From Metabacillus rhizolycopersici (GTDB lineage Bacteria > Bacillota > Bacilli > Bacillales > Bacillaceae), in NCBI RefSeq assembly GCF_020075705.1, contig NZ_JAIQUM010000009.1, positions 60,541-124,540 on the forward strand: a DNA stretch of 64,000 nt. The letters run 5' to 3'. The translations under genes and the position numbers were made by a program. The notes beneath the pieces were generated by a model. It did no database searches. It was given only the letters and a program-made list of their open reading frames with translations, and was not told where the DNA came from. The first letter of the stretch is position 1. Every line of letters starts with the position of its first letter. Shown here in pieces: positions 1-7,278 of the stretch.

Positions 1-99
1 TTTTGATAAAAGAGATGTAGCTAAATAACTTCCTCAGTTTCATTCATATTCTAATTATTCACACAGTGATATTAATAGGAAAATAGACCTCTTTTTTAG

Positions 100-114
100 A
101 ATATGCAGAAAATC
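100..114. promoter_or_regulatory. Candidate CodY-binding box upstream of flgB
   Basis: The 15-mer AATATGCAGAAAATC matches the CodY consensus AATTTTCWGAAAATT at 12 of 15 positions, and the central CWGAAAAT core is intact. It lies 120 nt before the flgB start. In B. subtilis CodY is known to repress the fla/che promoter directly, so the position makes sense; that this site is used here is inference. No clear SigA -35/-10 pair could be assigned with confidence between it and flgB. Confidence 0.45.
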
Positions 115-129
115 CGACTTTTTTTACAA

Positions 130-151
130 AGTCTTAATAGACTTTAAGACT
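130..151. promoter_or_regulatory. Inverted repeat upstream of flgB
   Basis: AGTCTTAA and TTAAGACT form perfect 8-bp arms around a 6-nt spacer. The downstream sequence has no T-run, so an intrinsic terminator is unlikely. It sits between the candidate CodY box and the gene start, where an operator or a 5'-UTR hairpin could act. Function unknown. Confidence 0.35.
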
Positions 152-234
152 ATTATTTCATACAATTGATGTAACGAATAACAAAATTCGACATTATACG
201 ATACGTGTACATATATCTTTTTTTGGGGGGCACC

Positions 235-624
235 ATGAAATTATTTTCAAATACAATTCAAAGTATCGAAAAAGCGATAACTTTTTCTACTGCAAAACAA
301 AAAGTTACCTCGAATAATATAGCCAATCTTGATACCCCGAATTATAAAGCTCAAGAAGTTCGTTTTAATCAAGCACTTGGCAATGAAATGCAAAAGCTAC
401 AAGCTTTAAAAACAAATAATCAGCATATTAATTTTGGTTCATCATCTTCTAACTATAGAATCATGTCTAGAAATAGTACGCGTTATCAACAAAATGGAAA
501 TAATGTCGATATTGATCAAGAAATGACTGACTTGGCGAAAAATCAAATTCAGTACAATGCATTAATCGATCGATTAAGTAGTAAATTCAATTCGTTAAAA
601 ACAGTAATTAAGGGTGGAAATTAA
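235..624 (+). CDS. flgB: Flagellar proximal rod protein FlgB
   Basis: Structural subunit of the proximal rod that joins the MS-ring to the distal rod outside the membrane. The 129-aa product has the usual family length. The conserved N-terminal rod/hook signature SNNIANLDTPNYK is at about residues 26-38 and a C-terminal coiled-coil helix follows, the pair that packs as domain D0. ATG 235 was chosen because a G-rich ribosome site (GGGGGG) sits just upstream; the in-frame GTG at 205 would add ten residues and has no such site. First gene of the fla/che operon, 2 nt before flgC. Confidence 0.95.
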   Translation: MKLFSNTIQSIEKAITFSTAKQKVTSNNIANLDTPNYKAQEVRFNQALGNEMQKLQALKTNNQHINFGSSSSNYRIMSRNSTRYQQNGNNVDIDQEMTDLAKNQIQYNALIDRLSSKFNSLKTVIKGGN

Positions 625-626
625 GA

Positions 627-1076
627 ATGTCGATTTTTCAATCAATTAATATATCTGCTTCTGCATTAACAGCACAACGAGTAAGAATGGATGTCATTTC
701 ATCTAATATGGCTAATATGGATACAACAAGAGGAGAACTTGTAAATGGGGAATGGCAACCTTATCGGAGGAAAATGGTCGTGACTCAGTCTCAAGGTAGT
801 CAATTCTCATCTTTTTTAAACAAGGCTCTAGGCTCATCCAAAGAAGTGAACGGTGTGAAAGTAACAAAAATTACTGAAGATGAGACCCCTTTTGAGCTAA
901 ACTATGATCCAGAACATCCTGATGCAAATGAAGAAGGGTATGTGGCGATGCCGAATGTTGACCCATTAAAGGAAATGGTTGACCTCATAAGTAGTACAAG
1001 ATCTTATGAAGCGAATGTTACAGCGATGAACGCAACAAAAGGTATGCTAATGAAGGCTTTAGAAATTGGGAAATAG
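627..1076 (+). CDS. flgC: Flagellar proximal rod protein FlgC
   Basis: Second proximal rod subunit, exported by the flagellar type III apparatus. The product is 149 aa, typical for FlgC. The N-terminal motif SSNMANMDTT (about residues 25-34) is the family's SSNIANxxTT signature, and the C-terminal helix SSTRSYEANVTAMNATK is the conserved polymerisation helix shared with hook proteins. It begins 2 nt after the flgB stop, with GGGTGG inside flgB as the ribosome site, consistent with translational coupling. Confidence 0.95.
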   Translation: MSIFQSINISASALTAQRVRMDVISSNMANMDTTRGELVNGEWQPYRRKMVVTQSQGSQFSSFLNKALGSSKEVNGVKVTKITEDETPFELNYDPEHPDANEEGYVAMPNVDPLKEMVDLISSTRSYEANVTAMNATKGMLMKALEIGK

Positions 1077-1086
1077 GGTGGTTTAA

Positions 1087-1407
1087 ATGATTAATAGTGT
1101 AACTCCTTTTAGATTATCTCCAACGGCGCAAAATCAAATAGATTTAAAGCCAAATCTTTCAATGAATGATACGAAAACGAAAATGAAAATGAACTTTAGC
1201 GAGACATTAAAGCAAGCCATTGAACAAGTTAATCAATCACAAATTGAATCAGATAATATGACTGAGGCGCTTGCAACCGGTAAGAATGTTGAATTACATG
1301 ATGTGATGATTACAGCGCAAAAAGCAAGTGTCACTATGTCTCTTGCAATCGAAGTTCGCAATAAAGCAATAGAGGCTTATCAAGAAATGATGAGAATGCA
1401 AGTGTAG
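1087..1407 (+). CDS. fliE: Hook-basal body complex protein FliE
   Basis: FliE is the adaptor between the MS-ring (FliF) and the FlgB/FlgC rod. The product is 106 aa. The C-terminal half carries the conserved FliE signature, including ELHDVMITAQKASVTMSL at about residues 69-86 and the terminal AYQEMMRMQV. The less conserved N-terminus is polar, as usual. It lies 10 nt after flgC and uses AGGGTGG as ribosome site. A 76-nt spacer separates it from the chosen fliF start. Confidence 0.95.
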   Translation: MINSVTPFRLSPTAQNQIDLKPNLSMNDTKTKMKMNFSETLKQAIEQVNQSQIESDNMTEALATGKNVELHDVMITAQKASVTMSLAIEVRNKAIEAYQEMMRMQV

Positions 1408-1483
1408 TAATTGATCTTAATCTTAAGGACGGTTATCGGTCACTATAAAAACACATATCATCATGTCCGGGGGACTTTATGGA

Positions 1484-3088
1484 ATGAACGAAAAATTAGT
1501 AAGTACGAAAAATAAACTAAATGGATTGTGGCAAAGTAAAAGTAAAGGACAAAAAATCTTACTTATTACAGGTGCCCTTTTATTTTTTGTGTTAGCAGGT
1601 TTCTTAACTTATATCATATCTAAACCAAATTTAGTTCCGTTATACTCAAATCTTTCTCCAGCTGAGACAGGACAAATAAAAGAAACGCTGGATTCCAAAG
1701 GTGTTCAATCTGAAATTGCAAATAATGGATCAAGTATATTAGTACCTAAAGAGCAAGTTGATACGCTAATGGTCGAGCTTGCTGCAGAGGGGGTACCAAA
1801 TACAGGTACAATCGATTATTCTTTTTTTGGACAGAGTTCTGGTTTTGGAATGACAGATAAAGAATTTGATGTAATAAAGTTAAAAGCAACACAAACTGAG
1901 CTTGAAAATTTAATGAAGGGGATTGAAGGAGTAGATAATGCAAATGTCATGATCAACCTACCAGCAGAATCTGTTTTTGTAGGAGATCAGTCAGAAGGTT
2001 CATCTGCTTCAGTAGTCCTTAAGCTAAAGCCTGGTGCTCAATTAGATCAAGAAAAGGTAACTGCACTATTCCATTTAGTGTCTAAAAGTGTTCCGAATCT
2101 TACTACAGATAGTATCGTTATTATGGATCAAAACTTTAACTACTATGATCTTAATAATGGGGAAAATTCTTCTCCAGCTACTAGCTATGCTACACAACAA
2201 GAAATACAAGCGCAAATTGAGCAAGATATTAGACGAGATGTGCAAAAAATGCTTGGTACGATGATAGGACAAGATAAGGTTGTCGTTTCTGTTACAACTG
2301 ACATCGATTTCACACAGGAAAATCGGGAAGAAAGTATTGTTGCGCCGGTAAGTGAGGATAGTGAAGAAGGAATTGCAGTAAGTGTTGAAAGAATTACCGA
2401 AGCTTATACTGGTAACGGAGCCGCAACTGCAGGTGGTATTAATGGAACGGGTGAAACGGATGTTCCTGGCTATCAAGCTACAACAGAATCTTCTGGTGAT
2501 GGAGATTATGAACGGATTGAAGAAAGAATCAACAATGAAGTAAATCGAATTAATAAACAAATAGTCGAGAGTCCATATAAAATACGTGATATCGGAATTC
2601 AAGTTATGGTTGAACCACCTAATCTTGAAGATCCACTATCGTTTACAGCAGAGCGAGAAGAAGATATACAACGAATTCTCTCAACGGTAATACGTACCTC
2701 AATTAATAAAGACACGACTGTCGAGCCATTAACAGAGGAAGAAATTGCAAATAAGATTGTTGTTTCTGTACAACAATTTGATGGCAAACAACAATTTGCT
2801 GAAACAGAAGCTGCTTCAGTTATTCCGATGTGGGTTTACATCGTTGCTGGAATCCTTCTCATAGCTATTATCATTCTTTTGATTTTGTTAATAAGAAAGA
2901 AAAGACAAGAAAATGAAGAGTATGATAAGGATGAAGACTTAATTATTCAAGAACCGATTAAAGTGCAAGATATTAATAATGAAGTTGAAACAGAAGGAAC
3001 TGTCCGTAAAAAACAGCTTGAAAAAATGGCGAAAGAAAAACCTGAGGATTTTGCAAAACTTTTGCGCACATGGATTTCGGAAGAATAG
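1484..3088 (+). CDS. fliF: Flagellar MS-ring protein FliF
   Basis: FliF forms the membrane MS-ring on which rotor and export gate assemble. From ATG 1484 the product is 534 aa, close to the family norm. It has a transmembrane helix at about residues 25-46, periplasmic YscJ-type ring domains, a low-complexity G/T/E segment near residues 300-345, a second transmembrane helix at about 445-468 (MWVYIVAGILLIAIIILLIL) and a C-terminal cytoplasmic tail that binds FliG. An in-frame ATG at 1463 adds seven residues, but GGGGGACT between the two ATGs is the better ribosome site for 1484. fliG follows after 12 nt. Confidence 0.95.
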   Translation: MNEKLVSTKNKLNGLWQSKSKGQKILLITGALLFFVLAGFLTYIISKPNLVPLYSNLSPAETGQIKETLDSKGVQSEIANNGSSILVPKEQVDTLMVELAAEGVPNTGTIDYSFFGQSSGFGMTDKEFDVIKLKATQTELENLMKGIEGVDNANVMINLPAESVFVGDQSEGSSASVVLKLKPGAQLDQEKVTALFHLVSKSVPNLTTDSIVIMDQNFNYYDLNNGENSSPATSYATQQEIQAQIEQDIRRDVQKMLGTMIGQDKVVVSVTTDIDFTQENREESIVAPVSEDSEEGIAVSVERITEAYTGNGAATAGGINGTGETDVPGYQATTESSGDGDYERIEERINNEVNRINKQIVESPYKIRDIGIQVMVEPPNLEDPLSFTAEREEDIQRILSTVIRTSINKDTTVEPLTEEEIANKIVVSVQQFDGKQQFAETEAASVIPMWVYIVAGILLIAIIILLILLIRKKRQENEEYDKDEDLIIQEPIKVQDINNEVETEGTVRKKQLEKMAKEKPEDFAKLLRTWISEE

Positions 3089-3100
3089 GGGAGATAGAAT

Positions 3101-4120
3101 TTGGCAAGGAAAGATTTTAGTAATGCATTAACTGGTAAGCAAAAAGCAGCTATCCTCTTAATCTCTTTAGGTCCTGAAGTGTCAGCATCTGTATACAAGC
3201 ATTTATCTGAGGAAGAAATTGAGAAATTAACGTTAGAAATATCTGGCGTTCGAAAAGTAGAAGCAAATAAAAAAGATGAAATCATCGAGGAGTTCCATGA
3301 TATTGCCATGGCGCAGGACTTCATTTCCCAAGGAGGAATTGCTTACGCAAAGCAAGTTCTTGAGAAAGCATTAGGTGAAGAAAAAGCAACAAGCATCATT
3401 CATCGATTAACCTCATCCTTACAGGTGAGACCTTTTGACTTTGCGAGAAAAGCGGATCCGGGGCAAATTTTAAATTTTATCCAAAACGAGCATCCACAAA
3501 CGATGGCACTTGTTTTATCATATCTTGAACCAGTGCAGTCAGGTCAAATTTTATCTGAGCTTCCACAAGAGCTTCAAGCAGATGTTGCTAGAAGAATTGC
3601 TGTAATGGACCGTACTTCACCTGAGATTATCAATGAAATTGAACAAATCCTTGAACGCAAGCTTTCTTCAACTGTTACACAGGACTATACACAAACAGGT
3701 GGGATCGAAGCGGTGGTTGAGGTGTTAAATGGAGTAGACAGATCTACCGAAAAAACAATCCTTGATTCACTTGAAATTCAAGATCCAGAGCTTGCAGAAG
3801 AAATTAAAAAGAGAATGTTTGTCTTTGAAGATATTGTTACACTTGATAATCGTGCTATTCAGCGTGTCATAAGAGATGTTGAAAATGATGATTTAATGCT
3901 TTCACTTAAAGTTGCAAGTGAGGAAGTTAGGGAAATTGTCTTTAAAAACATGTCAAAACGGATGGTCGATACATTTAAAGAAGAAATGGAATATATGGGT
4001 CCTGTTCGATTGCGTGATGTAGAAGAAGCGCAATCGAGAATTGTAGGGGTTATTAGAAGACTTGAAGAAGCAGGAGAAATTGTCATTGCACGTGGTGGAG
4101 GAGATGATATCATTGTCTAG
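3101..4120 (+). CDS. fliG: Flagellar motor switch protein FliG
   Basis: C-ring subunit that contacts FliF, FliM and the stator, turning ion flow into rotation and switching. The product is 339 aa and strongly resembles Bacillus FliG end to end. The middle-domain signature EHPQTMAL is at about residue 129, and the C-terminal charged-helix region includes EDIVTLDNRAIQRVIRDVE. The protein ends in the typical GGGDDIIV. It starts at TTG 3101 behind AGGGGAGAT. Its 3' end overlaps the chosen fliH start by 8 nt, and the GGTGGAGGAG that encodes its glycine-rich tail also serves as the fliH ribosome site. Confidence 0.96.
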   Translation: MARKDFSNALTGKQKAAILLISLGPEVSASVYKHLSEEEIEKLTLEISGVRKVEANKKDEIIEEFHDIAMAQDFISQGGIAYAKQVLEKALGEEKATSIIHRLTSSLQVRPFDFARKADPGQILNFIQNEHPQTMALVLSYLEPVQSGQILSELPQELQADVARRIAVMDRTSPEIINEIEQILERKLSSTVTQDYTQTGGIEAVVEVLNGVDRSTEKTILDSLEIQDPELAEEIKKRMFVFEDIVTLDNRAIQRVIRDVENDDLMLSLKVASEEVREIVFKNMSKRMVDTFKEEMEYMGPVRLRDVEEAQSRIVGVIRRLEEAGEIVIARGGGDDIIV

Positions 4121-4871
4121 TTTGATAAAATCCCAATTTACCAATAAAAAGGACAATGATAAGCAACCAATAGCGGTGCAGGCAATTTCGGAGCTTTTAA
4201 ACGAGAAATATAAAAAAAATGTTGACCCAGAGATATCACAGCAAGCTTCTTATCTTTTACAAACGTCTAAGAAAGAGGCAGAGCAAATTATACAATCTGC
4301 TCTTGCAGAAAAATTAGAAATCTCAAAACAGATTGCCAAAGAACAAAATGCTTGGATTGAGGAGAAAGAACAGCTTGTTGAGCAAGTAAGACGTGAAGGC
4401 TATGCGGAAGGCTTGGAGCTAGGTAGGCAAGAAGCTTGGAAGCAATATCAAGCAAACATCGAAGAATCGCAAAGAATAATCGATTTGGCAAAAAAAGACT
4501 ATGATGAAAAAGTTCAATCGTCAGAGGAGACGATTTTAGCCCTTTCCATAAAGCTAGCTGAAAAGGTCATCTCTACTAAATTACTTGAATCCCGTGAGAA
4601 CTTTCTTCCACTTATAAAGCAAGCACTTAATGAAGTAAAAGAATACGAAAATATAAAAATTTATGTTCATCCCGCTTCTTATGAGCTTCTATTAAGTCAA
4701 AAGGATGAACTTAATTTACTAGTGACAAATGCCACAGACATAAGCATCTATGCTAATGCAGAATTAGGAGTAAATGACTGTTTTATTGAATCAGCGTTTG
4801 GCCGAATTGATATTAGTGTAGATACACAGCTTCAACAATTAAAGAAACAATTAATCGAATTACTAAGTTGA
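4113..4871 (+). CDS. fliH: Flagellar export apparatus regulator FliH
   Basis: FliH binds and restrains the FliI ATPase and links it to the export gate and C-ring. From TTG 4113 the product is 252 aa: a polar N-terminus, a long coiled coil at about residues 45-150 and a C-terminal FliH/V-ATPase-E-like domain. TTG 4113 was preferred because GGAGGAG (4097-4103) lies 9 nt upstream; ATG 4104 directly abuts it and ATG 4062 lies deep in fliG. Length is somewhat above the roughly 208 aa known in B. subtilis, mostly in the coiled coil. The start choice is less certain than the identity. Confidence 0.88.
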   Translation: MSSLIKSQFTNKKDNDKQPIAVQAISELLNEKYKKNVDPEISQQASYLLQTSKKEAEQIIQSALAEKLEISKQIAKEQNAWIEEKEQLVEQVRREGYAEGLELGRQEAWKQYQANIEESQRIIDLAKKDYDEKVQSSEETILALSIKLAEKVISTKLLESRENFLPLIKQALNEVKEYENIKIYVHPASYELLLSQKDELNLLVTNATDISIYANAELGVNDCFIESAFGRIDISVDTQLQQLKKQLIELLS

Positions 4872-4884
4872 GGGGTGACACCAA

Positions 4885-6204
4885 TTGAGAGCATTAGAGC
4901 TGATTCATTCAATTGATTTATTAGATCCCTATAAACGCTATGGAAAAGTATCTAGAGTAGTTGGCCTTATGATTGAATCGAAGGGGCCTGAAAGCTCGAT
5001 TGGCGATTTGTGCTATATCTACACAGGCACAAATTTGAAAACAAAAATCCCAGCAGAGGTAGTAGGATTTAAGGATGAGAATGTCCTGCTTATGCCTTAT
5101 TTACAAGTGACACATATATCACCTGGCAGCATTGTTGAAGCAACGGATGAGCCGTTAAAAGTGAAAGTAGGAACTGGTTTGATTGGCAAAGTAATTGATG
5201 CATTTGGACAACCATTAGATGATTCAAGCCTCTCAAAAGGCTTAACATCTGTGCCAACTGATCAGTCACCGCCAAACCCTATGAAACGACCGCCAATTCA
5301 TGAAAAAATTGAAGTTGGTGTCCGGGTCATAGATAGTTTATTAACGGTTGGAAAAGGGCAACGTGTTGGTATTTTCGCAGGTAGTGGTGTGGGGAAAAGT
5401 ACCTTAATGGGAATGATTGCACGTAATACAAATGCTGATTTAAATGTTATCGCGCTAATCGGTGAACGTGGTCGTGAAGTTCGTGAATTCATAGATCGTG
5501 ATTTAGGGCCTGAAGGATTAAAAAGGTCAATCGTCATTGTTGCTACATCTGATCAACCAGCACTGATGAGAATGAAAGCAGCCTATACAGCAACAGCAGT
5601 AGCGGAATATTTTCGTGATAAAGGGTCAAACGTCATGTTTATGATGGATTCCGTGACACGTGTCGCGATGGCGCAACGTGAAATTGGGCTTGCTGTTGGC
5701 GAACCGCCGACAACAAAAGGGTATACACCTTCAGTCTTTGCGATTCTTCCTAAGCTTTTAGAACGAACTGGAACAAATGAGCAAGGGACAATTACTGCAT
5801 TTTATACTGTTCTAGTTGATGGTGATGATTTAAATGAACCGATTTCAGATACAGTTCGTGGGATTCTTGATGGTCATATCGTTTTAGATCGTCAGCTTGC
5901 AAATAAAGGGCAATTTCCAGCAATAAATGTTTTAAAAAGTATAAGTCGGGTAATGAATCACATCATAGACCCAGGCCATCAGGCATCAGCAACGAAACTA
6001 AGAGATTTGCTCTCAACCTACTTGAATTCAGAGGATCTTATCAATATCGGTGCATATAAACGAGGCTCATCACGAGAAATAGATGACGCGATTAAGTTCT
6101 ATCCGAAAATCATATCATTCTTAAAGCAAAATGTTGAAGATAAAGTGTCAATTGAAAAAAGTATCGAATCGCTTACATTGTTAATGGAAAAAGGTGATTT
6201 TTAA
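4885..6204 (+). CDS. fliI: Flagellum-specific ATPase FliI
   Basis: Type III export ATPase, homologous to the F1-ATPase beta subunit, that energises substrate unloading at the export gate. The product is 439 aa. Walker A AGSGVGKST is at about residues 165-173 and Walker B-type VMFMMDSVTRVAMAQREIGL at about 252-271, followed by GEPPTTKGYTPSVFA. The start is TTG 4885 behind GAGGGGTGAC. The stop codon shares one base with the fliJ ATG, so the two are translationally coupled. Confidence 0.96.
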   Translation: MRALELIHSIDLLDPYKRYGKVSRVVGLMIESKGPESSIGDLCYIYTGTNLKTKIPAEVVGFKDENVLLMPYLQVTHISPGSIVEATDEPLKVKVGTGLIGKVIDAFGQPLDDSSLSKGLTSVPTDQSPPNPMKRPPIHEKIEVGVRVIDSLLTVGKGQRVGIFAGSGVGKSTLMGMIARNTNADLNVIALIGERGREVREFIDRDLGPEGLKRSIVIVATSDQPALMRMKAAYTATAVAEYFRDKGSNVMFMMDSVTRVAMAQREIGLAVGEPPTTKGYTPSVFAILPKLLERTGTNEQGTITAFYTVLVDGDDLNEPISDTVRGILDGHIVLDRQLANKGQFPAINVLKSISRVMNHIIDPGHQASATKLRDLLSTYLNSEDLINIGAYKRGSSREIDDAIKFYPKIISFLKQNVEDKVSIEKSIESLTLLMEKGDF

Positions 6205-6647
6205 TGGCTTACCAATTCCGATTTCAAAAAATTATGGATGTTAAAGAAAATGAAAAAGAAAAATCATTAGCTGAATACAATCAATCGGTTAATGATTTCG
6301 AAAATGTAGCAAATAAATTATATGATTCTCTTAAACAAAAAGAAGTAATTGAAGAAAATACTCTTTCTAGGCTTGCAAATGGAATGTCTGTTCAGGAAAT
6401 AAGACATAACCAGCAGTTTGTGAGTAATTTAGAAAAGACAATAGCACACTATCAAAATCTTGTTCTTCTAACACGGAATCGAATGAATGAAAAGCAAGTA
6501 AAATTAATGCAATACAATATTGAAGTGAAGAAATACGAAAAGCTTAAGCAAAAGCAACATGAAAATTATTTATTCGAAATGAAGCATCTAGAGAGCAAGC
6601 ATATGGATGATCTTGCAATTCAATCCTATATGTATCGTAGAAATTAG
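6204..6647 (+). CDS. fliJ: Flagellar export chaperone FliJ
   Basis: FliJ is the central-stalk-like coiled-coil protein of the export ATPase complex. The product is 147 aa, the usual length, and is almost wholly predicted helical and highly charged with no membrane segment. It starts at ATG 6204, overlapping the fliI stop by 1 nt. Identity rests on position after fliI, length and the N-terminal pattern (YQFRFQKIMDVKENEKEKS), because the family is poorly conserved. Confidence 0.92.
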   Translation: MAYQFRFQKIMDVKENEKEKSLAEYNQSVNDFENVANKLYDSLKQKEVIEENTLSRLANGMSVQEIRHNQQFVSNLEKTIAHYQNLVLLTRNRMNEKQVKLMQYNIEVKKYEKLKQKQHENYLFEMKHLESKHMDDLAIQSYMYRRN

Positions 6648-6658
6648 GTGAGAGTAAG

Positions 6659-7261
6659 ATGGAAAGCGAAAAGCAAGATTACGGTAAATTTCAATGGTTT
6701 TTCTTCGTTATTTTAATACCGATCATCTTCACTGTAACGTTAGTCGTGATCATCCTGTCCGTAGCAGGCTTCGATGTCTTCGGCAAATCAAAAGCAGTTT
6801 TAGCGGAAATTCCAGTTATAGAAAAGCTTTTTAAAGATGAAAAACAAGATACCATAAATGATAGAGAAATAGTAGCACAAGAAACTGCAACGCAAAAAGA
6901 AGCAAAAAAACAGCGCGAGCAAACGATTGAAGAACAAGCAACAATGATTGGTGCGCTAGAGAAAGATGTATCAATGAAAGAAAAAGAAATTCTAACGTTA
7001 AATCAAGAAATAAAATCCTTAGAAACCCAAATTGAAGAGATAAAAGAAGCAGATTTAGAAAAAAATTCGAAAGATATTGCAAAGCTTTATGACAATATGT
7101 CGAGTAAAAAAGCAGCTGAAATTATTCCGAATCTAAATGAAGAAGATGCAATTCTCATTTTAACTTCATTAGACGACAGGCATCTAGCAGATATATTATC
7201 GAAAATGGCTGTTGATGATGCAGTGAAATATACCAATCTCTTATCATCAAACACTCAATAA
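6659..7261 (+). CDS. ylxF: YlxF, MgtE-N/MotE-like membrane protein
   Basis: The 200-aa protein has one N-terminal transmembrane helix (about residues 13-38, rich in I/V/F), a charged coiled coil at about 75-130, and a C-terminal globular segment including KLYDNMSSKKAAEIIPNL that resembles the MgtE intracellular N domain. In B. subtilis the gene in this position is ylxF; related MotE proteins act as stator or flagellar chaperones in other bacteria, but the exact role here is unknown. ATG 6659 follows AGGTGAG with good spacing. fliK begins 17 nt downstream. Confidence 0.85.
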   Translation: MESEKQDYGKFQWFFFVILIPIIFTVTLVVIILSVAGFDVFGKSKAVLAEIPVIEKLFKDEKQDTINDREIVAQETATQKEAKKQREQTIEEQATMIGALEKDVSMKEKEILTLNQEIKSLETQIEEIKEADLEKNSKDIAKLYDNMSSKKAAEIIPNLNEEDAILILTSLDDRHLADILSKMAVDDAVKYTNLLSSNTQ

Positions 7262-7278
7262 TAAAAGGAGGTGAACAA

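Noticed and set aside
2..28. Possible 3' end of an upstream gene (…FDKRDVAK, stop at 26-28)
   Set aside because: Nine codons only, and they do not resemble the end of CodY or another recognisable protein; cannot be told from chance.
205..234. Longer FlgB from GTG 205
   Set aside because: No ribosome site, and the added MYIYLFLGGT is not part of the FlgB family N-terminus; ATG 235 has a G-rich site.
2075..2602. Long antisense ORFs over fliF and other genes on the minus strand
   Set aside because: They overlap well-conserved + strand genes throughout, lack family features and follow from AT-rich codon use.
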